Part shown: positions 7,833 to 16,900 of the stretch, in pieces | Layout: every line of letters starts with the position of its first letter | How positions within the stretch are numbered: the first letter of the stretch is position 1 | Assembly (NCBI RefSeq): GCF_002902945.1 | Contig: NZ_CP026102.1 | Coordinates: 496,001 to 560,000 of the forward strand | Source: Paraburkholderia caribensis | GTDB lineage: Bacteria > Pseudomonadota > Gammaproteobacteria > Burkholderiales > Burkholderiaceae | DNA length: 64,000 nucleotides | Direction of reading: 5' to 3' | Program-made: the position numbers and the translations under genes | The notes under the pieces: model-generated | Database searches by the model: none | The model's input: only the letters and a program-made list of their open reading frames with translations | Told to the model about the DNA's origin: nothing

Positions 7833-8405
7833 TCAAGTCGCGGCGTGGTCGCGCGTTTCGTCCTCGACCACAGTCGTATTGGCTATCCGGTCATGCAACG
7901 CTTGCTTCCGCTCGTTGAACAGCACCCATAGAAATCCGGCGCCGCACGTCGCGAAGCTCAGGAGATATCCGAACGTGCGCAGGCCGGCTTGTCGCACGGT
8001 CATCGCGCGTCCGGTATCGGCGTCCACGATTCGAAGCCGCAACGCGCGTTTGCCTGGTGACGTGCCCCATACAGCCCACATCACGCCCGTCAACAGGATG
8101 GGAAGGCATTGCCCGATTGCCAGCCAGAACACGATGCTTCCAGCGTACGACTCGGGTGCCGCCAGGATGTCCTCTGTCGAAGGTCCGAGCGGGACGAACA
8201 GCACGACGGCTGTCCACCAGATTGAATCGATAGTCAGCGCGGCCGCGCGCCGCGAGTACGAGGCATATCGCATCGGAAGGAGGTGTGGGGGCGAACTCGG
8301 GCTCGATATGCGAAGGCTGTCGAGATTGTCCAGGCTATTCGCCAGTATGCCGGAGTGCGCGATACCGCCACCGCCGGACCCATGGCTCATGCGGGGCCGC
8401 GCCAT
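7833..8405 (-). CDS. RDD-family membrane protein
   Basis: A 190-residue protein with the RDD domain in its last ~145 residues: YASYSRRAAALTIDSIWW (first helix with the Arg/Asp pair), a second helix near FWLAIGQCLPILLTGVMWAV, the conserved GTSPGKRALRLRIVDADTG loop and a third helix GLRTFGYLLSFATCGAGFLWVLFNERKQALHDRIA. RDD proteins are small integral membrane proteins, some linked to ion or compound transport. About 45 residues precede the domain. I kept the longest start (8405), but MRYASYSRR is an equally possible start; neither has a good ribosome site. It is divergent from the Ku gene. Confidence 0.8.
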   Translation of the reverse strand: MARPRMSHGSGGGGIAHSGILANSLDNLDSLRISSPSSPPHLLPMRYASYSRRAAALTIDSIWWTAVVLFVPLGPSTEDILAAPESYAGSIVFWLAIGQCLPILLTGVMWAVWGTSPGKRALRLRIVDADTGRAMTVRQAGLRTFGYLLSFATCGAGFLWVLFNERKQALHDRIANTTVVEDETRDHAAT

Positions 8406-8576
8406 TGAATGGGCAAGCGGCTGGTTGGTCGTAGAATAGGCACATCAAGTGCTCAACTGCTCGACGACCGGGCGCGGCACGATATCCAGTCAAGGCCGCG
8501 TCCACCCGCCCGGGCCGACAAGCCGGATATTCGTAGCATCCGTGCGACCGCATCCGGTGGCCACCAGGAGGATGTC

Positions 8577-9512
8577 ATGGCAGCGCGTTCAATCGCATCT
8601 CTCACGCTTTCCTTCGGCCTCGTCTCCATTCCCGTGAAGCTGTATTCGGCAACCGAGACTGCGTCAGGAATCGGCTTCAATCTGCTGACGCCAGAGGGCG
8701 ATCGCGTGAAGCAACAGTATATTTCCGAGGCCACGGGCGAAGTCGTGGCGCGGGTGGATATGAAGAAGGGCTACGAGTTCGAGAAGGGCCAGTTCGTCGT
8801 CTTCGCACCCGAAGAGCTCAAAGCCCTGGAAGAAGGTGCCTCGCACGTTGTAGAGATTGTCTCGTTCGTCCCGGAAAAATCAGTCGACCCGCTCTACTAC
8901 GACAAGGCCTACTTCATCGCGCCCGACAAGCGCGGCGGCAAGCCATACTGCCTCCTGCAGCAGGCCATGCGAGAAAGCGAGCGCTGCGCCTTGGCCAAAT
9001 GGTCGTACAAGGGCAAGACCCGTATCGTTCAGATCCGCCCGGCCGATGAAGGCATGGTGTTCCAGCAGTTATTGTTCGCAGACGAAGTGCGCGCACTGGC
9101 CGACTTGCACATCGAGCAGATCGCCGTGACGGATGCCGAGTTGCAACTCGCGCTGCAGATAATCGACCAGGTTTCAGAAGATGCTTATGATCCGTCGGCA
9201 TACGAAGACGAGGAAAAGAAGCGGATTCTGGAAGCCATAGACCGCAAGATCGCCGGTAAGCAGATCGTCTCGCCAGAGGCGTCTGCCGAAGACACGGGCG
9301 CGCAGGTAATCGATCTCATGGAGGCGCTGCGCGCGAGCCTCAGCGCCAACAAGACGAAGAAAGCCGGGCAAGCGAAGACGCCTGCGTCGAAGAAAGTTGC
9401 GCCTGTCGATGTCGCGGTGCTGGCGAGCAAGCCCCGTCGGCCCGCCAGGCGAGCCGCATCCGCGCCTGAAGTCAAAGAAGCGCCGCCGGCAAAGGTTCGA
9501 GCTCGAAAGTGA
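8577..9512 (+). CDS. ku: Non-homologous end-joining protein Ku
   Basis: A 311-residue bacterial Ku. AGGAGG lies 5 bases before the ATG at 8577, which begins the canonical MAARSIASLTLSFGLVSIPVKLYSA. The core beta-barrel and arch that circle DNA ends occupy residues ~1-260 (landmarks: SFVPEKSVDPLYYDKAYF, GKPYCLLQQAM, RIVQIRP, LADEVRALADL-type segment, YEDEEKKRILEAIDRK). The last ~50 residues are Lys/Arg/Ala/Pro-rich, the kind of tail that adds DNA binding. Ku recruits the ligase LigD to broken ends; no ligD is in this window. It overlaps the next gene by GTGA, so the two are translationally coupled. Confidence 0.97.
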   Translation: MAARSIASLTLSFGLVSIPVKLYSATETASGIGFNLLTPEGDRVKQQYISEATGEVVARVDMKKGYEFEKGQFVVFAPEELKALEEGASHVVEIVSFVPEKSVDPLYYDKAYFIAPDKRGGKPYCLLQQAMRESERCALAKWSYKGKTRIVQIRPADEGMVFQQLLFADEVRALADLHIEQIAVTDAELQLALQIIDQVSEDAYDPSAYEDEEKKRILEAIDRKIAGKQIVSPEASAEDTGAQVIDLMEALRASLSANKTKKAGQAKTPASKKVAPVDVAVLASKPRRPARRAASAPEVKEAPPAKVRARK

Positions 9513-10351
9513 GCAGGCGCAATCAATCACACGACTACTCGCTGCGCAGCCTTCAATCTTTGCTGGGCGTTTCGCGACGCGTGCTTTCCGGGCTAATCGA
9601 GGCCGGATTCGTCGAGCCTTCTCGCGGTCCGCGCAACGAGTTGCGATTTACGTTTCAGGACGTCGTGGTGTTGCGCACAGCATTCCAGTTGCAAGCAGCA
9701 AAAATCACATCGCGCAAGATTTTGCGCGCGCTTGCCAGGCTGAAGGCCGAACTTCCTGACGAGCTTCCTCTTTCCGGCATTCGTATCACGGCCGTCGGTG
9801 ACACCATTGCGGTCAAGACGGGGCAATCTCAATGGGACGCGGCCTCAGGGCAGCATCTGCTCGATTTCGAGGTCGCCCCGCTCGGGGGCGAGGTTGCCTT
9901 TCTTGACGCCGCGCCCCGCACACTGCGAAGCAAAGAGCAGCAGGCCGAGGAATGGTTCGCGCTGGCCGAGCAGCTTGCCAGTTCAGATGTCGTCGGCGCC
10001 GAGCAGGCGTACCGCAAGGTGCTCGAACTGGCCGACGCACCGCACTACCACGCCTACACCAATCTTGGCGTGCTGCTTTGCGAGACCGAAACGCGCTGCG
10101 AAGAAGCGCTGGCCGTATTCGAGCGCGGGCTAGCGCATTTTCCGGACGATGCGCTGCTGCATTTCAACCGCGCTGTCGCGCTGGAGGAACTCAAACGCTA
10201 CGCGCCGGCGATGGAAGCCTATGAGCGATGCCTCCAGCTCGACCCCGCCCATGCCGACGCGCATTTCAATCTTGCCCGCCTGAGTGAGATACGCGGCGAC
10301 AGACAGGGACTCTTGCGGCATCTCAGCGCGTATCGCCGGCTCATCGGTTGA
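9509..10351 (+). CDS. MerR-type DNA-binding protein with TPR repeats, coupled to Ku
   Basis: A 280-residue protein starting at a GTG whose TG is shared with the Ku stop (GTGA). Residues ~10-80 are a MerR-like winged helix (YSLRSLQSLLGVSRRVLSGLIEAGFVEPSRGPRNELRF with a recognition segment, then FQDVVVLRTAF). A middle part ends in a short beta-rich region. Residues ~145-280 hold at least three tetratricopeptide repeats (AEEWFALAEQLA, HAYTNLGVLLCETE, LHFNRAVALEELKRYAPAMEAYERCLQLDPAHADAHFNLARL). This mix of DNA-binding and TPR scaffold is unusual for MerR proteins. The coupling to Ku suggests a job in end joining or in controlling ku; that is inference. Confidence 0.8.
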   Translation: MSRRNQSHDYSLRSLQSLLGVSRRVLSGLIEAGFVEPSRGPRNELRFTFQDVVVLRTAFQLQAAKITSRKILRALARLKAELPDELPLSGIRITAVGDTIAVKTGQSQWDAASGQHLLDFEVAPLGGEVAFLDAAPRTLRSKEQQAEEWFALAEQLASSDVVGAEQAYRKVLELADAPHYHAYTNLGVLLCETETRCEEALAVFERGLAHFPDDALLHFNRAVALEELKRYAPAMEAYERCLQLDPAHADAHFNLARLSEIRGDRQGLLRHLSAYRRLIG

Positions 10352-10491
10352 TGGTGACTGCCATGCTCCGTCGCGCTTGTCCGAATGGTTACAGCTTGCT
10401 GGACTGTTCCTCTACCGCATCGCGCGTCGCGTCCCAGTAAGGCTGTTGCCGGTAGTATTGGTGGACGGACGCACAATGCGGGGCTGCCAAA

Positions 10492-10803
10492 TCAGCTCCG
10501 CTTTCCTTTGAGCGTGAAGGGCGCCAACAGCGACTCGATGTCGAGTCGATGCCCTTGAAGAAGCAGCAATCGCGCATGGAGCACGGTGTTTTCAAGCACG
10601 AGCTTTGCGGTGCTCAGCAGATACAACGCATGAATATCGGAGACGGACATGCCCGTCTCCACGTTGTGGTGACGTTCAACGAGCGAACTGACAATCAGGC
10701 GGCGGAGTTCTTGCTCTCCAAACGGCAGGTCTGCGTAGTCGATGGGATCTTCTGCTTCAACTTCTCTAAGCATGTCGACAAGCGTTTCGGTGCTCACTTC
10801 CAT
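10492..10803 (-). CDS. Small hypothetical protein
   Basis: A 103-residue protein with GGAGG 6 bases before its ATG. It is acidic at the start (LREVEAEDPIDYADLPFGEQELRRLI) and then predicted helical (SSLVERHHNVETGMSVSDIHALYLLSTAKLVLENTVLHARLLLLQG). There is no signal peptide or membrane helix. The pattern of leucines is compatible with a coiled-coil or small helical bundle. It is convergent with the Ku-MerR pair. No family recognised. Confidence 0.65.
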   Translation of the reverse strand: MEVSTETLVDMLREVEAEDPIDYADLPFGEQELRRLIVSSLVERHHNVETGMSVSDIHALYLLSTAKLVLENTVLHARLLLLQGHRLDIESLLAPFTLKGKRS

Positions 10804-11217
10804 GAGTCCTCCCCGGGACGAAGATCAAAGCTGGCGTGGCCATCAAACGTCATCCTGCGTCCACAGATTACTCATTCCATTAATGGTAGTCCAGCGGCGG
10901 CGTCGACGGTTGATTGTCGAATAGAGAACTTATATATCGCGTTTCGCGATTTCCATTTGCCAATCGCTTGGTAGACCGCTTTTTTGCGCCCCTCTATGAT
11001 CGTTTGACCTCATCTGGAGAGAGGCGATGATTTACCCCAACACCCGTCCCATTTCCCACTGTCGGCGCTGATCCAGCGCGGCGGTCGTCCGCGCGCGGCG
11101 CTCAGCGCCGGCGGACACACAGTCTATCCGTGCATCGCGATTCCATCGAAGCGTGACCCGACACGCCCGTATTCGCACGTGCCCGGAACCGGAACATCCC
11201 CTTGTCGAGAGTAGAGC
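10804..11217 (+). promoter_or_regulatory. Upstream region of metQ and of the small hypothetical gene
   Basis: 414 bases between divergent genes. An AT-rich patch (around 10900-10945) holds TTGATT, 17 bases, TATATC, a weak sigma-70-like promoter pointing right. No gene, riboswitch or clear terminator is seen in the rest. Confidence 0.35.
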
Positions 11218-12057
11218 ATGAGTCAATTTTTGTCTGCATTAAAGCGTGTCTTCCTTGCGCGGAACAGGCTGGCGATCCACGCCATCCTCGTTGCGTTCGC
11301 GTTCAATGGCGCTGGCGTTTTTGCTGCCGACACGCCGACCCTGAAGATCGGCACGGCAACCAGCCCGCAAATCGAAGCCTTGAAGATCGCGGCTCAGGAG
11401 GCCCGACAGCAAGGCCTCGACGTCAAGATCATCGAATTCACGGATTGGAACACGCCGAATGCGGCACTCGCCAACAAGGACATCGACGTCAACTACTTCC
11501 AGCACATTCCGTTCCTCGAAAACGCGAAGAAGCAGGGCGGCTACGACTTCGTGCCGATCGCGCCCGGCACCATCATGAAGATCGGTTTGTATTCGAAGAA
11601 GGTCAAGCGCTTTGAAGATCTCAAGGACGGTGCGACGGTTGCGATTGCGAACGACCCCGTCAACGGCGGTCGCGGACTGTTGCTGCTGCAACGCGCCGGA
11701 CTCATCAAGCTGAAACCGGGCGTCGACTATCGCGCGACCACGCTGGATATCGTCGATAACCCGAAGCATCTGAAGATCGTTGCGCTCGAAGCGTCACAGT
11801 TGGCGCGGTCGCTCGACGACGTCGATCTCGCGCAGGGCTATCCGAGCTTCATCAAACTCGCGGGCACGACCGACCCGAATAGCGCATTGCTCTTCGACGG
11901 CCTCGAAAACAAGAACTTCGCCATTCAATGGGTGGTGCGTCCGGAAAGTGTCAATGACCCACGCATCCGCAAGTTCATTTCGATCTATCAGCATTCGCCT
12001 GCCGTGCGCGCCGCGCTCGACAAGGCGTTCGGCAATCTGTACGCCGTTGCCTGGTGA
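11218..12057 (+). CDS. metQ: MetQ-type substrate-binding protein of a methionine ABC importer
   Basis: A 279-residue periplasmic binding protein of the NlpA/MetQ family. It has an N-terminal signal (FLARNRLAIHAILVAFAF...GVFA) and the family's landmarks: LKIGTATSP near the mature start, DVNYFQHIPFLE, IGLYSKKVKRFEDLKDGATVAIANDPVNGGRGLLLLQRAGLI, and LDDVDLAQGYPSFI. It would bind D- or L-methionine (or a related compound) and pass it to MetI-MetN. Unlike E. coli MetQ it lacks a lipobox cysteine, so it should be a soluble periplasmic protein. It heads the metQNI operon, 69 bases before metN. Confidence 0.9.
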   Translation: MSQFLSALKRVFLARNRLAIHAILVAFAFNGAGVFAADTPTLKIGTATSPQIEALKIAAQEARQQGLDVKIIEFTDWNTPNAALANKDIDVNYFQHIPFLENAKKQGGYDFVPIAPGTIMKIGLYSKKVKRFEDLKDGATVAIANDPVNGGRGLLLLQRAGLIKLKPGVDYRATTLDIVDNPKHLKIVALEASQLARSLDDVDLAQGYPSFIKLAGTTDPNSALLFDGLENKNFAIQWVVRPESVNDPRIRKFISIYQHSPAVRAALDKAFGNLYAVAW

Positions 12058-12126
12058 TGCCACGTTCAATGCGGGCCGTGCGCGCTGCGCTCGCATGAAC
12101 CAGCCGCCTGAAAAGGAACCGACGAC

Positions 12127-13284
12127 ATGACCCATCTGCTCGACGTAGCGGGTTTCATCGAAGAAAGCCCGGCGCTTGCCGTCAAGCCGGCGCCGCAGGA
12201 CGACACCGCGCCCGCCGTCGTCTTCGACGATGCAGGCAAGGTATTTTCCACGCCACACGGCGAGCATGCAGTCGCGTTGGCGAAGGTGCGACTGGATGTC
12301 CGCCGTGGCGAAATATTCGGCATTATCGGCCGCAGCGGCGCGGGTAAATCGACATTGCTGCGTCTCGTCAATGGACTCGAAAAGCCGACCTCGGGCGCGG
12401 TGCGCGTGAACGGCGTGAGCGTCGGCGAACTCGACGAGCGCGGGCTCGTTGCGTTGCGGCGGCGCATCGGCATGGTTTTCCAGCACTTCAATCTGTTGTC
12501 GGCGAAAACCGTGTACGACAACATCGCGTTGCCGCTCAGGATCGCGGGCGTGCCCAAGGCGGCCATCGAGAGCAAGGTCTCGGCGCTGCTCGAACTCGTC
12601 GGCCTGTCGGCCAAACGCAATGCGTATCCGGCGAGTCTTTCGGGCGGACAGAAGCAACGCGTCGGCATTGCACGCGCGCTGGTGCACGATCCCGACATTC
12701 TGCTGTGCGACGAAGCGACCTCCGCGCTCGACCCGGAAACGACGCAGTCCATTCTCGCGCTGCTGCGCGATATCAACCGGCGTCTCGGCCTCACGGTCAT
12801 CCTCATCACGCACGAGATGGCCGTGATACGCGAGGTGTGCGATACCGTTGCCGTGATCGAACAGGGTGCCGTCGTCGAAACGGGGGCCGTGTGGCGCGTG
12901 TTCGGCGCGCCGCAACACGACGCGACGCGCGCGCTGTTGCGCACGCTGGTGCACGATCTTCCCGACGATCTCGCCGCACGCCTCAAGCCCGCGAGCGCCG
13001 ATGCATTGCCGCGCGACGCCACCGATATTCTGCTCGACGTGCGTTACACGGGCGCCAACGGTCACGATCCGGACCTCGCGGCGCTGAGCGCGGCGTTGAC
13101 CGTGGACGGCGGCCGCGTCAGCTTCCTGCACGGCGGCATCGATCGCATTCAGGGTCATGCACAGGGACGGCTCGTGGTGGCGGCGCAATTGGCCGGTCCC
13201 GGGCCGTTCGCGAGCCACATCGCCGCGTTGATCGAACGTGCGCGGCGACACGCGGATCACGTGGAGGTACTCGGCTATGTCTGA
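12127..13284 (+). CDS. metN: MetN-type ATPase of the methionine ABC importer
   Basis: A 385-residue ABC ATPase. After ~35 extra N-terminal residues come Walker A (GRSGAGKST), the Q-loop ([10 protein letters not shown]), the signature (LSGGQKQR), Walker B ([13 protein letters not shown]) and the H-loop (ITHEMAVI). The last ~80 residues form the C-terminal NIL/ACT-like regulatory domain ([10 protein letters not shown]...[20 protein letters not shown]) that in E. coli binds methionine and shuts off transport. It powers import through MetI. It overlaps metI by 8 bases, so the genes are coupled. Confidence 0.93.
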   Translation: MTHLLDVAGFIEESPALAVKPAPQDDTAPAVVFDDAGKVFSTPHGEHAVALAKVRLDVRRGEIFGIIGRSGAGKSTLLRLVNGLEKPTSGAVRVNGVSVGELDERGLVALRRRIGMVFQHFNLLSAKTVYDNIALPLRIAGVPKAAIESKVSALLELVGLSAKRNAYPASLSGGQKQRVGIARALVHDPDILLCDEATSALDPETTQSILALLRDINRRLGLTVILITHEMAVIREVCDTVAVIEQGAVVETGAVWRVFGAPQHDATRALLRTLVHDLPDDLAARLKPASADALPRDATDILLDVRYTGANGHDPDLAALSAALTVDGGRVSFLHGGIDRIQGHAQGRLVVAAQLAGPGPFASHIAALIERARRHADHVEVLGYV

Positions 13285-13933
13285 ACTCTGGCTTTCGGAA
13301 CTGACGGGCGCGATTCGCGACACGGTGCTGATGGTCGGCATTTCGGCCGTCGTCGCGCTGATCGTCGGCATTCCGCTCGCGCTGGTGCTGGTCACGACCA
13401 CGCGCGGCGGCATCTATGAACGGCGCGCGGTGAATTCGACACTCGGCGCGCTGGTCAATGCATTTCGGTCGACGCCCTTCATCATTCTGCTCGTCGCGCT
13501 GTTGCCGCTCACGCGCGTGCTGGTCGGCACGACGATCGGCGTATGGGCCGCGATCGTGCCGCTTTCCATCGCGGCGATTCCGTTTTTTGCGCGCGTCGCG
13601 GAAGTGAGCCTGCGCGAGGTGGATCGCGGTCTCGTCGAAGCGGCCCAGGCGATGGGCGCGCAGCGCCGCCACATCATCTGGCATGTGTTGCTGCCGGAAG
13701 CACTGCCGGGCATTCTGGGCGGCTTCACGATCACGGTTGTCGCGATGATCGGCTCGTCGGCGATGGCGGGCGCCGTCGCCGCGGGCGGGCTCGGCGATCT
13801 GGCGATCCGCTACGGCTACCAGCGTTTCGACACGACTGTGATGGTGACGGTCATCGTGTTGCTGATCGCGATCGTCACGGCCGTACAGTTTGCCGGCGAC
13901 CGCCTGGTCCGCCGGCTTGCGCAACGCGCATGA
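13277..13933 (+). CDS. metI: MetI-type permease of the methionine ABC importer
   Basis: A 218-residue membrane permease. The start chosen is [17 protein letters not shown] (ATG at 13277), inside the end of metN; an upstream in-frame Met adds only non-conserved residues. About five hydrophobic segments are seen, plus the EAA loop ([34 protein letters not shown]) that docks with MetN and the family end [29 protein letters not shown]. Its neighbours settle the assignment as MetI rather than another amino-acid permease. Confidence 0.92.
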   Translation: MSELWLSELTGAIRDTVLMVGISAVVALIVGIPLALVLVTTTRGGIYERRAVNSTLGALVNAFRSTPFIILLVALLPLTRVLVGTTIGVWAAIVPLSIAAIPFFARVAEVSLREVDRGLVEAAQAMGAQRRHIIWHVLLPEALPGILGGFTITVVAMIGSSAMAGAVAAGGLGDLAIRYGYQRFDTTVMVTVIVLLIAIVTAVQFAGDRLVRRLAQRA

Positions 13934-14271
13934 AGACGACGACTCAACGGATCTGAGCGTCTGTGCGGCCAGGCATTTCGACGCGGCTACGTTGGTGGCC
14001 ATTCGCAGTGCCGCGTTGGACGCTTTCACCCGCAGCGTGCCGGTTAGGATATCTCGCGCTTTGCAATTGAGTGGCGCTGCTAAGCGAATGGCTATTCTCA
14101 TCAAATAGAGAACATCGCGGACAGGGTCGGCGCGATATTGGCGTAAATCAACACCCAAGCGAGCGCGCGTTGCTCCTTGCTTGCGTGCCAGCTATCGATA
14201 GCAAGATTGATTCGTTGGAGAACGCGAAAGTCTTTACTTACGCTGTGGGATTACTCTCCCAACTCCGACCG
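13934..14271 (+). promoter_or_regulatory. Intergenic region before the peptide-type ABC operon
   Basis: 338 bases without a supported gene. TTCTC (14095-14099) and GAGAA (14108-14112) form an inverted repeat in an AT-richer patch, a possible operator. No terminator for metQNI is obvious. Confidence 0.3.
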
Positions 14272-15969
14272 ATGATTCACGACGCTTCCACCCGCACACG
14301 CACGTTCGACCTGAAGAAAACCGCTTTCGCCTTACTCGGCACCCTGGCCGCCAGCGCTTTACTCGCGATCAGCGGCTGCAGCAAATCGGACGCCGACACG
14401 ACAACACAACGCGCCCAATCATTGAAGCCTGTCGCGGGCGGCACGCTGACATGGGGCGTGACGACCGAACCGGCGTGTTTCGATCCGCATCGCGCGTCAC
14501 AGCAGAACGCCTTCTGGGTCATCCGCAACTACATCGATTCGCTGATCAGCAAGAAGACGGACGGCACCTACGCGCCCTGGCTCGCAAAATCGTGGACCGT
14601 GGCCGACGACGGCAAGAGCTACACGTTCAACTTGCGCGACGACGTGCATTTCACCGACGGCACGCCGTTCGATGCGAACGCCGTGAAAGCCAACTTCGAT
14701 TACATCCTGAAGAACGTCAGTACGACGTCGGCATCGGCTTCGTTGCTGGTGCACTTCGATCATGTCGAAGTGGTGTCGCCGTATGTCGCGCGTCTCGTGA
14801 TGGAACAGCCGGATTCCACCACGCTGGAATCGCTGTCGAGCGTGAAGCTCGGCTTCATCTCGCCCAAGGCGCTCGCGGAAAACAAGGATCTGTGCGGCGG
14901 CGGTCCCGGCATCGTCGGCACGGGGCCGTTCGTGTTCAGTGCCTACCAGCGCGGACAATCGGCGACCTTCACGCGCAACGCCGACTACAAATGGGCGCCG
15001 GAGAACGCGCAGCATCAAGGGCAAGCCTGGCTCGAACAGGTGACGTACCGCTTTCTTCCCGAGGCTGCCGTGCGCACGGGCGCGCTCAGTTCGGGTCAGG
15101 TCGATCTGATCGAAGGCGTGCAGCCGACGGACGCCGCCGTATTCGACAAGGTGGATGGCTTCCAGTACCTGACGGGTCCGTCCGCGACGACCTCCTTCAC
15201 GCTGAACATCAACTACACGGTCGCGCCCGCGATCGATGTCAACGTGCGTCGTGCGCTGCGCGACGGCTTCGATCTCGATGCGATCGTCAAGAGCGTCTAT
15301 CTCGGCACGGTGCAGCGCGCATGGTCGAACATCGGGCCCGACAATCCCGACTACAACGCCGAGCTCAAGCATTCGTGGGGCAACGACATCAAGCAGGCCA
15401 ACCGTCTGCTGGACGAAGCAGGGTGGACGACGCGCGACAGCGAGGGCTTTCGCACGAAGGACGGCAAGCGGCTGTCGATCGAAGTCGGCTACCCGCAGCC
15501 CTATGTGCGCGATAGTCGCGACGTGCTGATCCGCGCCATCCAGTCGGCGCTGCGGCAGAACATCGGCCTCGATCTCGGGCTGCGCATCACCACGGCGGGC
15601 GACTTCGCGAACCAGAAGGCGACGGGCAACTGGACCATCTACCCGAACACCGACAATCCGTCGGATGTCGCGATGGAACTGTGGGACATGCTCGGCGACC
15701 AGGGCTTCCTCTATAACGCGATCAAGACGCCCGACGCGACCATCGTCGATACGATCAACCGGGCGCGGCTGCTGCCCATCGGCGACGAGCGGCGCAAGCT
15801 GCTCGCGTTCGTGCAGAAGCGTGCGGTCGACGAAGCGTTCATCGTGCCGCTGTTCGCGCCCGCTTACCATCTCGCGGCGAAGTCGACGGTCCACGGCGTG
15901 GGCTTCGAGCCGCAGCTCGACGGACCGGCGAGTGCGTACGACATCTGGGTCGACAGGCAGGGAGGCTGA
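14272..15969 (+). CDS. Peptide/opine-type ABC transporter substrate-binding lipoprotein (family 5)
   Basis: A 565-residue family-5 extracellular binding protein. The ATG at 14272 precedes an N-terminal Arg/Lys-rich stretch, a hydrophobic core FALLGTLAASALLAI and the lipobox SGC, so it is likely a lipoprotein. Family landmarks: GGTLTWGVTTEPACFDPHR, LAKSWTVADDGKSYTFNLRDDVHFTDGTPFDA, then GTGPFVFSAYQ and LNIN..VAPAIDVNVRRAL. Family members bind peptides, nickel or other small compounds; the ligand cannot be read. It heads an operon with two permeases and a double ATPase, and stands 338 bases after metI. Confidence 0.88.
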   Translation: MIHDASTRTRTFDLKKTAFALLGTLAASALLAISGCSKSDADTTTQRAQSLKPVAGGTLTWGVTTEPACFDPHRASQQNAFWVIRNYIDSLISKKTDGTYAPWLAKSWTVADDGKSYTFNLRDDVHFTDGTPFDANAVKANFDYILKNVSTTSASASLLVHFDHVEVVSPYVARLVMEQPDSTTLESLSSVKLGFISPKALAENKDLCGGGPGIVGTGPFVFSAYQRGQSATFTRNADYKWAPENAQHQGQAWLEQVTYRFLPEAAVRTGALSSGQVDLIEGVQPTDAAVFDKVDGFQYLTGPSATTSFTLNINYTVAPAIDVNVRRALRDGFDLDAIVKSVYLGTVQRAWSNIGPDNPDYNAELKHSWGNDIKQANRLLDEAGWTTRDSEGFRTKDGKRLSIEVGYPQPYVRDSRDVLIRAIQSALRQNIGLDLGLRITTAGDFANQKATGNWTIYPNTDNPSDVAMELWDMLGDQGFLYNAIKTPDATIVDTINRARLLPIGDERRKLLAFVQKRAVDEAFIVPLFAPAYHLAAKSTVHGVGFEPQLDGPASAYDIWVDRQGG

Positions 15970-15970
15970 T

Positions 15971-16900
15971 GTGCTGAAGCAGATCGTCACGCGCGTGTTG
16001 ACGGGCGTACTGGTGATGTGGCTTGCGGCGACCACGGCCTTCCTCGCGATCCATGCGCTGCCGGGCCGGATCGAGGACGTGCTGGCGGGCGACCTCGCGT
16101 ATCCGGGCCTGCGCGAGGCGATCGCCGCGCAGTGGGGCCTCGATCACAGTCTGCCGTGGCAATACGGAGAGTTCCTGCTGCGTCTCGCGCGCGGCGATCT
16201 CGGCACGTCGTTCGTCATGCAGCAGCCGGTGCTCGCCGTGCTCGGCAGCCAGTTGTGGCCGACCATCCAGCTCGCGTGCGCGGCGGGCGTGCTCGCCATC
16301 GTGCTTGCGCTAGTCGTCGCGACCTCGACGGCGGGTGTCGCGGCGGGACGCGGCGCGTGGGCAAGCCGCCTCGCGTCGGCGCTGGAACTGCTGTTCACGT
16401 CGTCGCCCGTGTTCTGGCTCGGGCTGTTGCTGCTGATCGCGTTCTCGTTTCACTGGCGGCTGTTTCCGGTGTCGGGCGCGGCCGGCTGGCGCTCGCTCGT
16501 GCTGCCCGCCGTCACGCTCGCGCTGCCGACGGCAGGCGTGCTGTCGCAGGTCATGCGCGAGGCGCTGGAGTCCGTCTTCGAACGGCCCTTCGTGACGACG
16601 GTGCGAGCGCGCGGCGTATCCGGCTTCGCGCTGCGCACGCGGCATGTGTTGCGGCATGCGTTGTTGCCCGTCGTCACGCTGGGCGGCTGGCTGATCGGCG
16701 GGCTGCTGGGCGGCGCCGTGATCACCGAGAAGATGTTCGGCCGTCCCGGCGTAGGCAGCGTGACGCTGACGGCGGTGACGTCGCAGGACGTGCCCGTCGT
16801 GCTCGCCGTCGTGCTGCTGGCCGCCTTCGTGCATGTCGCGATCTCGACGCTGCTCGACGTGCTGTATCTGTTCATCGATCCGAGGCTGCGCACATCATGA
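15971..16900 (+). CDS. DppB-type ABC permease
   Basis: A 309-residue permease of the dipeptide/oligopeptide type. It starts at a GTG (15971) with GGAGG 5 bases before it, just past the stop of the binding-protein gene. It has an N-terminal membrane helix (VLVMWLAATTAFLAIHALPG), the typical GLDHSLPWQYGEFLLRLARGDLGTSF periplasmic segment, and the EAA-loop region MREALESVFERPFVTTVRARGVSGFALRTRHVLRHALLP. It pairs with the next permease to form the channel. ATGA overlap with that gene means coupled translation. Confidence 0.88.
   Translation: MLKQIVTRVLTGVLVMWLAATTAFLAIHALPGRIEDVLAGDLAYPGLREAIAAQWGLDHSLPWQYGEFLLRLARGDLGTSFVMQQPVLAVLGSQLWPTIQLACAAGVLAIVLALVVATSTAGVAAGRGAWASRLASALELLFTSSPVFWLGLLLLIAFSFHWRLFPVSGAAGWRSLVLPAVTLALPTAGVLSQVMREALESVFERPFVTTVRARGVSGFALRTRHVLRHALLPVVTLGGWLIGGLLGGAVITEKMFGRPGVGSVTLTAVTSQDVPVVLAVVLLAAFVHVAISTLLDVLYLFIDPRLRTS

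Noticed and set aside
10389..10490. C-terminal-looking peptide HQYYRQQPYWDATRD on the minus strand
   Set aside because: It lies downstream of the 103-residue gene and overlaps its end in another frame; no start codon with ribosome site was found, so it was not listed as a gene.
11794..13413. Long open frame on the minus strand over metN/metI (539 codons)
   Set aside because: It is the mirror frame of well-supported metQNI genes in high-GC DNA; its translation shows Arg/His/Ala noise and no domain.
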